A DNA stretch of 64,000 bases from Rhinopomastus cyanomelas (Eukaryota; Chordata; Aves; Bucerotiformes; Rhinopomastidae). A program made the position numbers and the translations under genes. Location: the NCBI GenBank assembly GCA_013400115.1, contig VXBP01008909.1, positions 1-64,000 of the forward strand. The letters are read 5' to 3'. Under the pieces are notes generated by a model. The model did no database searches. It had not been told where the DNA came from and saw nothing but the letters and a program-made list of their open reading frames with translations. Positions 42,479 through 54,241 of the stretch are shown one piece after another. Each line of letters opens with the position of its first letter. Position 1 is the stretch's first letter.

Positions 42479-43169
42479 ATCTCATCTGTGCTACAGCTTC
42501 TCTGCTGCTTTCAAATACTTCATACCACTCTTTAAGAGGTGTCTATCAATGAGATGGATGACTCTTCTCCCAGGCTTGTTGCAACTACATTGGGTTTAGC
42601 CTGCAAGTCAGTTCAAATCACACTACAGCTGAGTCCTGTAACAGGTAAAGACAGCTCAGCTCCCCATAAGCTCAGGGCAGCAGCTTTGAGTTGTATCCTG
42701 TTAACACTATAGAAAGACCTTGTTTCAGACTTCTGTATCATCATGTAAGTCTGAGTGTCCAATTCAGTGTTTCTAGTGGTTCAGTGTCTCAGTTTCCCCA
42801 TCCCTTAAATGAAGCCACTGTCATTCCTTTTCTCCAAAATAATGCCTGCAGGGATTCCCTGAAGTCTGATGTGACCAGCCTCAGGTAAGCTGTGGAGGAA
42901 AGAGCCAAGGGAGACCCTCAGTCTTGCAGTCTTGCCTGAAGCAGGTTAAACTGAAGTCACTTCCTCTCATCTTCTCTACATTTCCCCTCTCTTTACCAAA
43001 AACAATGCACCATTTCATCACCCAAACAAGTGAGATACACACAACTCACAAGGAGCAGACCTCCCCAGGAGCGGTGGGCAGCATCTTTGCATGATACAGC
43101 CCTTCCAACAGAGTATTACCCTTGCTCTTCCCAGGACTCCAGATCATGTCGTGTACTCTGGATTTGATC
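42479..43169. other. Unique stretch
   Basis: Nothing is recognised. Confidence 0.45.
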
Positions 43170-43237
43170 TGGATTTGAAGCAAGGTGGTTAGCAGATTGA
43201 AAGAAGTTCCCCTCCCCCTCTACTCTGCCCTGCTGAG
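43170..43237 (+). repeat. CR1 family A 5' piece ending at an N
   Basis: CAAGGTGGTTAGCAGATTGAAAG, CCCCTCCCCCTCTACTC and TGCCCTGCTGAG, then the N at 43238. The expected continuation is absent and unrelated sequence follows. Confidence 0.9.
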
Positions 43238-43238
43238 N
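43238..43238. other. Ambiguous base N (assembly gap)
   Basis: A single N inside a CR1 copy, a few bases beyond the equivalent CR1 position of the N at 16701. Confidence 0.8.
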
Positions 43239-43926
43239 CAGATGTACACAGCCAGGCCAGGGCAACAGGTTGGGCAGATCACTTACACTCAAACGTGCTG
43301 GTATCCTAACAGCTCCGGGGTTCCACCTGATCTACACACCTTTTCTCCACCACCTCCAGAAACACCAGAATGAATCACTGTTAATTGAAAACAAATTGAG
43401 TTTGAAAAAGAAGGAAGACATCTGCATATGATTTTTTTTCATTATTACAATTAGGCAAATGAGGATTTCAAGCAAACTTGAAATAAATTCAGGAGAATTT
43501 ATGCCAGCATTAGGACAAACATAATGAAAAGCCATTAGCGGGCTTACTGCAGCAAAGAAAACTCATTTAGTGCCTTCCTGGGATAGAACAAGGTGTTGTC
43601 TTCAGGCATTCAAAGGACTAAAAGCCCCTTTACAAACTTGGGCTTGGGGAAGATGATGAGATTTCTGTTGTGTTTGTGGTTCTTTTGGAAAGAAAACCCA
43701 GAATCAGCCAGTTGTATTTTTGTTCAAAAACCCCCAAAGACAAACCAAACCAATTAATTTAGTAAAGGTGCTAATGGGGCAAAATAAAAACAATGCGGGG
43801 AGGATTTGAAAAAAGGTACAAACTGTAGGCAAAAAACAAAACTAACTTGGTTTGGGGGGAAAAAGAACCCAACAGAATATTTAATTTACTCCTTGTTAAA
43901 AAAGAAGAAACATATAAAAAGACATT
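43239..43926. other. Unique AT-rich stretch
   Basis: A-rich between 43700 and 43920. No gene or repeat family is recognised. Confidence 0.5.
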
Positions 43927-44256
43927 GAATCACAGAATCATTCAGGTTGCAAAAGACCCTTGGGATCATCGAGTCCAACCATCAACGCTACTCTGCAAGT
44001 TCAGCCTTTAACCAGATCTCCCAACACTACATCAAGACTCCTTTTAAAAACATCCAGGGATGGGGACTCAACCACCACCCAGGGCAGGCCATTCCAGTGC
44101 CTGACCACTCTCTTAATGAAGAATTTCTTCCTGATGTCCAGTCTAACCCTCCCCTGTTGGAGCTTGAAGCCCTTCCCTCTGGTTCTATCACTAACTACCT
44201 GTGAGAAGAGACCAGCATCAACATCTCTACAATGTCCTTTCAGATAGCTGTAGAGT
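43927..44256 (-). repeat. CR1 family C, antisense ~330 bp
   Basis: AATCACAGAATCATTCAGG, CTTGGGATCATCGAGTCC, CATTCCAGTGCCTGACCACTC, CCTCCCCTGTTGGAGC and TGTCCTTTCAGATAGCTGTAG. Confidence 0.93.
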
Positions 44257-44306
44257 TAGTGTCCCAACACTAATATTGTAAATCTTACTTTCTGCATCAT
44301 CACGTG

Positions 44307-44376
44307 CAGCAGGTTGATGCTTGGACTGGATCATCTTGGAGGTCTCTTCCAGCCTCAATTATTCTATGATTCTGTG
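44307..44376 (+). repeat. Old CR1 (family B) sense tail
   Basis: GCTTGGACTGGATCATCTTGG, GGTCTCTTCCAGCCTCAATT, ATTCTATGATTCTGTG. Confidence 0.82.
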
Positions 44377-44998
44377 CTCTTACCCTCCACCACAAATGGG
44401 ACTGGAGGACATTCTCCTATGGCTCTGGAAGTTGGTGAGAATTTCATGCTATGTAGGAAGACTGCATGGGACTTCTGACAGGGGCCAGGCCACTATTTGT
44501 TCCTAAACTTGGAAGAATTCTGACATTAACAAAGCCTACATTGTTGATCCAGATCCACATTCCTCATTTCAGGGACTGCTTTTGGGTCCTCCTGTGAGGG
44601 AGAAAGTTGAACGTCCTGGTAAAAGTGTTTAAAAATTAAAGAAACATGGAAACGTTATCAAAACAAACAACCTGACTGCTAGCGTGCACAGTTGTACTTA
44701 GCAGACGGCCCTTTTCCAGCTCACTTGCACCTGTCCTCTCAGCTACAATTTACAGGGCAAACAGTCTAATGACGCAGAGCAGAAAGCGCCATTCGGGAAG
44801 CTCTGCCAGCACTGTCTCTACCGACATCTGTGCTTTTTGAGGTGGTCACAGATACCTGCCAGGCTGGGTTTTGTCTCACCTAACGCAGCGTTCTTCATCC
44901 ATTTCAGATGTGAACATGGTATGAGTCATGCCCTGGGTGTGTGTCTCCCTCCAGTGACAGTAGAAGGATGAGGATTTAATGACCATAAGTAAAGATTA
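44377..44998. other. Unique stretch
   Basis: Nothing is recognised. Confidence 0.45.
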
Positions 44999-45234
44999 AT
45001 AGAATTACAGAGTCATAAATGTTAGAAGAGACCTCCAAGACTGTCAAGTCTACTTGCCAACACAACCCCACCCTGCTCACTCGACCCTGTTTCCAAGGGA
45101 CAGCTACACATATTTTTGGGCACCTCCAGGGACGGCGACTCCACCCCCTCCCTGGGCAGCCTGTTCCAATCCCTGACCACTCTGTCAGGGAAGTTTTTCC
45201 TGATGTTCAATCTAACGCTCCCCTGGCACAACGT
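44999..45234 (-). repeat. Old CR1, antisense ~235 bp, separate subfamily
   Basis: ATAGAATTACAGAGTCATAAATG, AGACCTCCAAGACTGTCAAG, CCTCCAGGGACGGCGACTCC, CTCCCTGGGCAGCCTGTTCC. The minus frame reads VRLNIRKNFPDRVVRDWNRL. Confidence 0.9.
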
Positions 45235-45458
45235 GCAATATGCCTGTGTCAAGCCAGAGGGATCCCAGTGGAAAAGCCAAGGTATCCACAGGGCATGACA
45301 CTGGCCCGTATCACGCACTTTGCTCTCCCTGACACTTGCTGAGTGAATGTCAGGGGCTCTTTTTTTCTGCTTATTTCTCCTCCCACTCATAAAAGTATCT
45401 CTTCTTCATCAGAAATTACCCAGGGTTGACTAGAAAAAGCATGTGAATACCCAAATAA
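45235..45458. other. Unique spacer
   Basis: No repeat is recognised before the microsatellite. Confidence 0.45.
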
Positions 45459-45540
45459 GAGAAGAGAAAAGAAAAGAAAAGAAAAGAAAAGAAAAGAAAA
45501 GAAAAGAAAAGGAAAAGGAAAAAAAGGAAAAAAAGCAAAA
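45459..45540 (+). repeat. (GAAAA)n microsatellite
   Basis: About ten GAAAA units with interruptions (GGAAAAGG, AAAAAAAGG) toward the right end. Reverse-strand frames here are phenylalanine/leucine-rich artefacts. Confidence 0.95.
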
Positions 45541-46899
45541 TAAAGTAAACCAAAATAAAATAAAGCAGCACTAAGGGAAAAACATACAGAAAACTTTGGG
45601 AAGAAGGGATAGGGCATATTTTGTCATGGCAGAAGAAAGGGAGATAGCATGGCACTGCAGAGAAAAAGCATCAAAGGAAGAGATGTTTAAGCTCAGCTCA
45701 GCTGCAGTCATGAAACCTGAAGCTATGCTGGAAGGAAGGTGTTTGAGCAGCCTGCAGTTTGCAAGCAGCGAGCTCGAGGGTTCTCTGTCTGTTAGTTCAG
45801 TTCACCTTTGTTCTTGGCCACGTACATGTGTTTCTGAGTGCAAAAGCTGTTGATTCTGTAACTAAGGCATGATGTTCATCACTAAAATTATCCCAACTGC
45901 AGAAGAAAGAGGAACAACTTTGCAGCTAAGACAGACATCACAGTGAAACTGTTGCTGGCCTAACTAAGCTCTGTCAGTACCTCTAGCCTAACTAGAGTCA
46001 CGACATAGGACCAAGAAGTAACCACTTGTCATGGGTCCTGCAGTGGCTCTGGCTATGTCCAGACATGCCCAGACAACACTTCCCTATACTACCCTCAAGC
46101 ACAGTTCAGGTACCATCTCAGGCCAGAGCCATTCCTAGTAGAAAGCATGGATCAACTCACTTGTGAACCGAGGATGAGAGATCTCCGCAGAATGGATGAT
46201 GAAAGCCGTGCTGTGCCAGCTGGCCTCAGGATCAGAGAACTGGCCCTGGCTTGCATTTTTTTCCGTAGCTCAGCCTCGCAGTGTGCTTGACAGACCCAGA
46301 GCTACTCATTAGCCATCTTTGTTTGGAGCAGGAGATTGCCCTCCTTAGAAAAGAGCTCACAGGAGGCTGCAGCTCCTCCGCTTCCACCACAGCCTGGCAT
46401 TTGCAGAGGTTTTCTGAGAGGCGGATGTAATCTCTCTCATGGCTTCCCAGGAGAGCTCCCAGCTAGCAGATCTATGGCAAGGCCACAGCACAGACCTTTC
46501 GCTACCTCTTTCTGTCCAAACAGAATTTGTGAGCAGAGAAAAAGCCAGAGAGCACCTTATTCTTTAGCCTAAGGACACAGGAGTCCTAGTTTCTTGAAGC
46601 TTGGTCATATTCTCGAGAGTGAAACCATGGCCTGAGGAGCAGCAGCAGCAGCTTAACAGCTAACAGGGTTTTGCTGCAACTTTGCAAAACAAAAGGCAGA
46701 GGGGAAGGCAAAAAAGAATCTGTATTGCTGCTTGTTTGGGGGAAAAGAAAATAAATCAGCAATTTGAAGTCATTTTGACAAGGGCACCTGACAGAGGCCC
46801 CTGAAAAATACTTGCCAAGCTGCGGCTAGCAAATCTTCCGAGTGAGGAAGCTATAGCAACCTATTCCACAGACCAAAGGGTCTGATCAATGTTTGCAAT
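45541..46899. other. Unique stretch
   Basis: No CR1. AGCAGCAGCAGC at 46640-46651 is a short triplet run. No exon is recognised. Confidence 0.5.
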
Positions 46900-47438
46900 T
46901 AAAATCTCTTTTGTTTTGGTCTGTTCGCGTACAGTGACCCTCTTGTTTTGGTCAGTGGAGCTTAGTCCACCAAGCGCTCAGCTCGGGCTTTGTTCTGCTC
47001 GCTCTTTTCAGGCTGGAAACAAGAACCATCCTGGCCAGCGCAATGTCTGAGGCCTGCTTGCTATTGTTTGTGGCAACAGCAGCGGACACGGGGTCATCCC
47101 CGCCTTTATTCTTTAATTCCCCACAACACACCCTTTCAAGATGAAATTAGCAACGTGCAGTCTAATTGTGTTTTCAGAGTCGTAACAATGCGAGTGCACG
47201 GGGAAAACAATGCAGCGACTCGTTATTAAAGGGAAAAATATAATTAAAATGATGCTTGGGTTGGGGAAGTAAAAAAAAAACCCTGAACGAAAATCAAACT
47301 CGAAACAACAAATCAGGGTTTGTGCTCATTTGTGTTTCCCAGCTCGCGTTTCATAACAGCTTTTGCTAATAACAGGCTGGTTTGATTTAAATGCACCGAA
47401 ACAGTGAGTGTGATTTTCCCATCATGTTATCGTGCTGT
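46900..47438. other. Candidate conserved non-coding block
   Basis: CR1-free and AT-rich with CpGs spared: AGTCGTAACAATGCGAGTGC, ACTCGTTATTAAAGGG, ATATAATTAAAATGATGC, CTCGCGTTTCATAACAGC, GATTTAAATGCACCGAAAC. Composition only; no alignment was possible. Confidence 0.27.
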
Positions 47439-47927
47439 TTCTGGGCCCCTCAGTTCTAGAAGGACACAGAACTGCTGGAGAGAGTCCAGCACAGAGCCAC
47501 AGAGATGATGAAGAGAGTGGAGCATCTCCCTGATGAGGAAAGGCTGAGGGAGCTGGGTCTCTTTAACTTGGAAAAAAGGAGACTGAGGGGTGACCTCATT
47601 AATGTTGATAAATATGGAACGGGTGGGTGTGAGTAGGATGGAGACAGGATTTGCTCAGTGTCATCTAACGATAGGACAAGGGACAATGGGTGTGAGCTGG
47701 AACAGAGGAGGTTCTACATAAATCTGAGAAGAAACTTCTTCCCAGTGAGTGTGACAGAGCCCTGGAAGGGGCTGCCCAGGGAAGTTGTGGAGTCTCCTCC
47801 TCTGGAGACGTTTACAACCTGCCTGTACATGTTCCTGTGCAACTCGGTCTAGATGATCCTGCTGTGGCAGGGGGATTGGCCTGGATGATCTTTCGAGGTC
47901 CCTTCCAATCCCTAATGTTCTGTGATA
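47439..47927 (+). repeat. CR1 family A, ~490 bp
   Basis: From TTCTGGGCCCCTCAGTTC to a TTCTGTGATAAC end. The C-terminal frame 47658-47852 reads NDRTRDNGCELEQRRF, NLRRNFFPVSVTEPWKGLPR, VESPPLETF, MFLCNSV. Upstream, ERVQHRAT.MMK, EERLREL and KRRLRG remain, but the QEDGA block is disrupted (GGTGTGAGTAGGATGG). Confidence 0.95.
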
Positions 47928-48521
47928 ACACAAAGTGGAGCTCCTCAGCTCATGGCAGGTTTGCCCCAGTTAGCTTTATGATGTGGGGACATAATCACTA
48001 TATCTTTATCTGACATTCTGCAGTCTTTGTCTCAAGTCCCATGGGTCCCGAAGGAGGGATCTTCAGCACTGCAGAGCAACCCTCTGTCTTATAAATTGCA
48101 CAACCTTGTACAAATGCAAAGCTATTATCACCCAGCAAATACATCATCCTCCTGAAAAAGAGTAGAAGGAAAGGAGAGTCTGGGGAATTAGGGACAGATC
48201 AGCTTGACTTCCATGCTCAGGAAAGTCTTGCAATGAACAGTCAAACAATCTGTCTTAGCACCTAGAAAACAACGAAGGGATAAGTAGCATCCGGACTCAA
48301 TTTCCCAGGAACAAATTATGTCCAACCAACCTAATTTCCTTCTATGACAGTGTAATGACCCTTGAGGGTCAGGGGAGCAGAAACAGATGTAAAACATCTT
48401 AACCTCAATAAAGCTCTGGACATGCTCACACAACGTCCTCTCCATCAATAAATACTTTAGCTACTTGATCATCCTAAGATGGCAATTTATCTGATCAAAA
48501 ATGAGGCAAATAATTGTGCGT
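47928..48521. other. Unique stretch
   Basis: Nothing is recognised. Confidence 0.45.
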
Positions 48522-48732
48522 CATAGAATCATTCAGGTTGCAAAAGACCCTTGGGATCATCACGCCCAACCATCAATCCTACTCTACAAGTTCACCCCTA
48601 AACCAGATCCCCCAACACTACATCTAAATGTTTTTTAAACTCACCCAGGGATGGTGACTCAACCACCACCCTTGGCAGCCCATTCCAGTGCCTGACCAGT
48701 GCCCATTCCAGTCCCTTCGTTAGTGAAGGTCT
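48522..48732 (-). repeat. CR1 family C, antisense
   Basis: CATAGAATCATTCAGGTTGC, CTTGGGATCATCACGCCC, CAACACTACATCTAAATG. Near the end CCCATTCCAGT occurs twice about 30 bp apart (a small internal duplication) before GTTAGTGAAGG. Confidence 0.9.
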
Positions 48733-48945
48733 GTTCGGGGGTCCCTCTCTAGCACTTTTTGACTTGTCACGTCAAATATTTCAGCGAGATACCAAAAGAC
48801 AGCAGAAAGACAATGAAAGAGTGAGATAGAGCCAGTGGAGGAGATGAAGAGCTGTCTGAGCTCTGGAGAAGAGCCAGTGCTAGCAAGGGCATGGGGGGCA
48901 CCACCTCAAACCGACAATCAGAAGAACTGACCATACACAACTCAT

Positions 48946-49186
48946 GAATGTGAGCTGGAACATAGGAGAGTCCACACCAGCAGGAGAAAGAACTTCAAAG
49001 TGAGGGTGATGGAGCACTGGAAGGGGCTGCCCCGGGGGGTTATGGAGTCTCCTTCTCTGGAGACATTTATAATCCACCTGGATATGTTTATGTGGAACTG
49101 GATCTAGGCGATCCTGCTGTAGCTTTGGGATTGGACTGGGTGATCTTCTGAGGTCCCTTCCAATCCTTAAATGTTCTGTAATTGTG
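48946..49186 (+). repeat. CR1 family A, 3' ~240 bp
   Basis: AATGTGAGCTGGAACATAGG, GGGCTGCCCCGGGGGGTTATGG, GATCTTCTGAGGTCCC, ATGTTCTGTAATTGTG. The 3' end faces the antisense copy about 21 bp away. Confidence 0.93.
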
Positions 49187-49207
49187 TTATTTCCCCAGTG
49201 TGCTGAT

Positions 49208-49342
49208 ATCACAGAATCACACGCAGAATCACAGAACTTTAGGGATCGGAAGGGACCTTGAAAGATCATCTAGTCCAATCCCCCTGCCAGAGCACAATCA
49301 CCTAGACCAAGTCGCACAGGAACATACCCAAGCAGGTTTTAA
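49208..49342 (-). repeat. CR1 family A, antisense 3' end
   Basis: ATCACAGAATCACACGCAG and AATCACAGAACTTTAGGG (tail with an extra unit), GGACCTTGAAAGATCATC, CAAGTCGCACAGGAACATACCC. Confidence 0.93.
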
Positions 49343-50204
49343 AGTTGAGTTGCAGATGCTATGGAGAGCCTCCAAGTAATCAGAAATGCCCCCCAAACCA
49401 TGGTAATGTCTGTTCTGATACCTGTAGGTCTTCTTGTTGAAGCTACAAGATGGAGCTGTAGTCACTGGTTAGGTTATGATAACACAGGTTTGAAGCTGAC
49501 TCCTGATGGATGCAGTACCTTGGTGGAAAGCAGAGCTCCTGCTGGCTTTCTACTTAAAAGGCAAAAGCAGGAACACTCAAATCATAGACTAAAAATGCCA
49601 TGCAGACTCCGGCAAGCTTCTCCAGTCCCACACATCAACTGACAGAAAAATCACTGCTGGATTGTAGAATAAAATTTAAAATTGAAAAGGAAGATTAAAA
49701 AGAAAGAACTTTCACATCTGGCTTCAAGATACATTTAAAAATAAAATTTGAATGCCCAGACAATGAGACTGAAGGAAAATACCAACTCACTTCCCTCATG
49801 CACTCAAATCGGGAGCTATTGATGGCTTAAAGACCTTGTCTTAATTTTCTCCATGACTAATCTATTCAATTTTCACTTAAGGAACCCTCAATGGTATAAT
49901 GAGACAGCTGTTGCCTTCTATCCCTCCCCCAGCTCCCCCAGCTAGGAAATTAAATTTAAAACCTCTGCTTTAAATAGGCCTGGCAGTGCCTCATCTCCTC
50001 TTGAGTTGCTCTGAGAGCAGCTTGCCCATAAGCACAGGTGCCAGGTCAATCAGAATTCACCCAGCTCTTTGGGTTGGTACTTTGTAAGGGAATAAAGACA
50101 TAAAACTTTTAGATGTCACCCTTGTGTTCTGTGGGTTGAGTTGTGGTGTGTGGTATGGTGTTTATTTGTTCATTTCTAAGTGGGAAATAGGTTCGTGTTG
50201 GGAT
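49343..50204. other. Unique stretch
   Basis: AT-rich at 49670-49760. 49900-49980 (GAAATTAAATTTAAAACC, CTTTAAATAGGCC) has a regulatory-like look. No repeat or exon is recognised. Confidence 0.45.
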
Positions 50205-50442
50205 CTTCAGATAGATTATTGGATATTGGACTAGTTATAAAGAAGAAATATTTGATGCTGAGGGTGGTTAGACACTGGCCCAGGTTGTCGAGAGAGGTGG
50301 TTCATGCCCCAGCCCTGCAAATGTTCCAGTCAGGTTGGATGGGGCTCTGAGCAAGCTGTTCTAGTAGAAGATGTCCCTGCTGACTACATGATCTTTGAAG
50401 ATTCCTTCCAATCCAAAACTGACATTGGATGATGCTATGATT
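50205..50442 (+). repeat. Old CR1 family D, sense 3' end
   Basis: TTGATGCTGAGGGTGGTTAG, TTCCAGTCAGGTTGGATGGGG, GCAAGCTGTTCTAGTAGAAG, then a degraded tail TTGGATGATGCTATGATT. Confidence 0.82.
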
Positions 50443-51038
50443 TTACACCAGTGTTAATCTGCCACAGGTTTCATGAGGGCCGGTTATACAGAACCTGGCA
50501 TGTTAAATGGAATATGAGGTATTAATGCGACACAGCATCCTGGAGAAAGCTGGACACTGGACACAGGCCTGATCTTGTTGGGTTCCAAGGACAAATGTTG
50601 CTTCAGTGCTCTGACCTTTACACTTTCTGGATTTCCATCTGCATTACACCCAAAGACTGGTCAATCAATCCTTTACAGCCAGAACCCTTGTTCTCTACTT
50701 TCCCCTTAACCTAAAGGAGGGATGAAAGTATTGACATCCCTTTATGGACTGATGCAAGTCAAAAGCTCATGGATTTTGAGTGCTGCTCAATGAATATTGG
50801 AGAGGGAAGCATGTGAGAATGAAAGGATTTGCTTTGTGAGACACACTACTTCTGACCCTGTCACCTGTAAGGCACTGGGCAGGCTGTTTCCCTGCTTCTG
50901 ACCTCTTTCTTTCCTTTGCTTGACATGGAGACATGTCAACAAAGCCATGGTAATACCTACCAGAGGGAGATGAGTCTCATCTGCAAACCCAAGGATGCAG
51001 AAATAAGTCCCAAAAGTAAGATGAAAATGTAAGGCATT
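50443..51038. other. Unique stretch
   Basis: Nothing is recognised. A minus frame at 50787-51188 is half antisense CR1. Confidence 0.45.
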
Positions 51039-51505
51039 AACAAGAAGGACACAGAACTGCTGGAGCAAGTCCAGCACAGAGCCACGAAGACAGTGAAAGT
51101 AGTGGAACATCTCCCTGATGAGGAAAGGCTGAGGGAGCTGGGTCTCTTTAACTTGGAAAAAAGGAGACTGAAGGGTGACCTCATTCATGTTGATAAATAT
51201 GGAAAGGGCAGGTATCAGAAGGATGAAGCCAGGCTCTTCTCGGTATCATCTAATGATAGGACAAGGGGCAATGGGTGGGAACAGAGGAGGTTCCACATCA
51301 ATCTGAGAAGAAACTTCTTCCCAGTAAGGGTGACAAAGCACTAAGAGGTTACCCAGGGGAGTTATGGGGTCTCCTTCTCTGGAGACCTTTAAAACCCACC
51401 TGGCCATGTTCCTGTACAACTTGATGTAGGTGATCCTGCTGTGGCAGGAGGATTGGCCTGGATGATCTTTTGAGGTCCCTTATGATCTGTGATTTTGTGA
51501 TTGTG
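51039..51505 (+). repeat. CR1 family A, ~467 bp
   Basis: AACAAGAAGGACACAGAACTG to TGATTTTGTGATTGTG. The frame 51093-51344 reads EHLPDEERLRELGLFNLEKR, HVDKYGKGRYQKDEARLFSV, EQRRFHINLRRNFFPVRVTK and then stops. Both QKDEA and a 6-bp loss before EQRRF depart from the common form. Confidence 0.95.
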
Positions 51506-52934
51506 AACTGAATGTCATGAAATTGCTTCTACTTAGCTACTCCAGGCTGCTATGGTCTAAAGGCTTTTGCTTTCCTGTTGGCCTCCACAGTGGGATCTGC
51601 TGACTGAGAATGAAGACTTGCTCTCCCATGGCCAGCAGAGAGGGCACAAAAGCCATCCTCACCCTGCAGTTTTTGAGAGCTGGCCTCAGAAAAGCAATTC
51701 AGTCAAATGTGCCTTGGCAATTGCTCCCCTAATGATTCAGAAATGAGTAGCTTCAGACTGAAAATGATGGGTTTTTTAATGGAACATGGGAAAAATACTC
51801 CTCTGCCTCTTGCTTCTCCACTCTGATTAGGAGAAAATCACACGAACAATAAAACAGTTTCTGCAGACCTCACCTTTTACGTGTTTCATGCTCTCGCTCT
51901 GGCTCTCCCTTTCATGCTGCTCCCCTCTTTTTCCCCGTGCATTTCACTTCTTTCACTTATTTTTAACTCCCTTTGATCTCTCTGCACAGTGTCTTGTAGC
52001 CTGTTTAGCTCACATTTCAGCTTAAGCAAAATTGGCTCCATTAAAAGAAATCTTGCTTAAAGGAAAAAGTACAGAGCATGAGGGAGTTCTGTTGACACAG
52101 TCTGTCCCCAGCTTTCTTAGGGGCTGGCTGAGGAGCTTCTGGGTCAGGCTGCCAGGCAGAGCAGCTTCCGTCACGACTAATTGCCCTGGCTGAATTTGCC
52201 GATGGACTGAGTCCGAGCATTGTGTGACCCCCATTATCACAAAGTATCATTGACTTTGGGTGAGGAGCAAGGGAGCTTCCCTTCATGGTGAAGCCAGCTG
52301 AAGTATTCCTGAGCTGGTCTTACTGATTCATCTCTTTTCTCTATGTATTTCATGCCCACTCACATCCCATATTCACCTATCTTTACCCTAAGAAGTGCAG
52401 AGCATCTCCTGTGGAGGAAGCCAACAAGCATTTATTACCGCCTTCTCTTGACAAGATCATTCCCGTTCATTTTCATGCCAGCATGATCCTTTAGCTAAAG
52501 CAAATCCTCACCCTCATGCCTCTGTGGCTTATTTCCAGAGCAACTCCACATCCCCACTTGGTAACTCAAGCGTTCCCCAGATCCTTCCAATAATTCCAGC
52601 AACACCAGGGGATGCCTTGGAGATCCCAGGCTGCTGAGTAGCCACCTGTCCCAGAATCAGTAACAAGAGAAAAAATAATAATAGACTCTCCCTGACGTTA
52701 CTGATCTCCTAATTAACTGTATTATATCAAAAGACCCAAAGAGTCAGCTCAGCAGAGACTCCAGCACGATGGGCACAGGTAAAAGAGATGACGTGTTGCA
52801 TTTCTTGTGCCATATCCTCACTGACCAACAGCTTCTTTATGTCACGGCATTAAGGCTTATCCTTACAGCACATGGAAGGTGTTGTCCTGCATTACACACT
52901 TCAAATCTGGAGCTTGGCCAGGACAGCAAGTATG
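51506..52934. other. Unique stretch
   Basis: 1.4 kb without CR1. Pyrimidine-rich 51880-51960. No exon is recognised. Confidence 0.5.
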
Positions 52935-52965
52935 TATCTGGAAAAAGACTTGAGGTACTATTGGA
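52935..52965 (+). repeat. Old CR1 family D, left part (host of insertion)
   Basis: TATCTGGAAAAAGACTTGAGG and ACTATTGGACA correspond to the EKDLG.L.D segment. The next consensus bases (AAAAGCTGGACATGAGC) are found only after the inserted tail, at 53031. Confidence 0.84.
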
Positions 52966-53030
52966 CAGGGGGATTCGACTAGATGATCTTTCGAGGTCCC
53001 TTCCAATCCCTGATGTTTTGTGGTGCTGTG
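52966..53030 (+). repeat. CR1 family A tail nested in an old CR1
   Basis: CAGGGGGATTCGACTAGATG, TCTTTCGAGGTCCCTTCC, TTTTGTGGTGCTGTG. About 65 bp, same orientation as the host. Confidence 0.9.
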
Positions 53031-53675
53031 AAAAGCTGGACATGAGCACCAGTGTGCAATTGCAACCCAGAAGGCCAACTGCATCAAAAGAAGTCTCATC
53101 AGCAGGTCAAGAGAAGATATTCTGCTGCTCTACTCTGCCCTGGTGAGGCCTCACCTGGAGTCCTGTGTCCACTTCTGGAGTCACCAACACAAGAAGGATG
53201 TGGAGCTGTCAGAGCAAGTCCAGAGAAGGTAATGGAAATGATCATAAGGGTGGAGCACCTTTCTTATGCAGACAGGCTGAGACAGTTGGAGTTGTTCAGC
53301 CTGAAGAGAAGATGGCTCCGGTGAGACTTTATAGTGACCTTCCATTACAGTAAAGGGGCTACAGGAAAGCTGCTAAGGGAAGACTGTTCACAAGGGCAGG
53401 TTATGTTAGGACAAGGGGTCGTGGTTTGAGTCTGGAAAGGGGTAGATTTAGGCTGGGCGTCAGAAAACGGTTCTTGAATCTGAGGGTGGGGATCTCTGGA
53501 ACAGACTGCCTAGAAGAGGTGGAGGCCTCATCCCTGGAGCCATTCAAGGTCAGGCTGGATGGGGCTCTGGGCAATCTATTCTAGTTCGAGATGGCCCTGC
53601 TTGTTTCAGGGGGCTGGACTAGGTGGCCTTTGGAGGTCCCTTTCAACCTAATGCATTGTATGATTCTATCATTCT
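53031..53675 (+). repeat. Old CR1 family D, right part, ~645 bp
   Basis: AAAAGCTGGACATGAGCACC, CCCAGAAGGCCAACTGCATC, TCACCTGGAGTCCTGTGTCC, GGCTGAGACAGTTGGAG, GTCAGGCTGGATGGGGCTC, and the tail TTTCAACCTAATGCATTG. The frame is broken by small indels (for example GCATCAAAAGAAG and GCTCCGGTGAGAC). Confidence 0.92.
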
Positions 53676-54241
53676 GTCTCTGCACCTCAGGTAATGAAAA
53701 ACCCATCAGTTCACCTTGATAATGCTGTGTTGTACCATCCTGTGGGTTCCCCAGAGCATTCACTAACCCAGTCCATTCAGCCAAGATAAAATATCAACCA
53801 TTTTTGCTTTTATTCTGCTTCTACCTTACCAGCTTCAGCAGTCTCACTCCAATTTTACAGGTTTATGGCTTGAGACGAAGCATTACCTGGTGTGGGGTCT
53901 GTGGATAAATCAGCCAGTGTGTCATTACACTAAACAGAGGGGTTTTACAGCTCAAGAATTTGAAGGCCAGCTGCTCTCTTTGCAAAAATCTCCATCGTTG
54001 TATGGAAATGAGACTCATAATTTCAGTGTGCTAATCAGTTACCTCCTCTGAGTCTGGAGCAGCTCTGTGATTGAGGTGACCAGGCTCCCAAAATAGCAGT
54101 GTGCATTTGTTCATGGCATTATTTCTCAGCAGGAGGGAGCAGTGTGGGAATGGTCATGGACTGAGATTTGCTGGTGTTCCTCAGGAGGTTTTGAGAGCAT
54201 TCAGTGGTGAGACTGTCGAAGGCTCAGACACCTCTTTCACA
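53676..54241. other. Unique stretch
   Basis: Nothing is recognised. Confidence 0.45.

Noticed and set aside
45387..45655. Hydrophobic Phe/Leu-rich minus frames as membrane proteins
   Set aside because: They are readings of the (GAAAA)n microsatellite.
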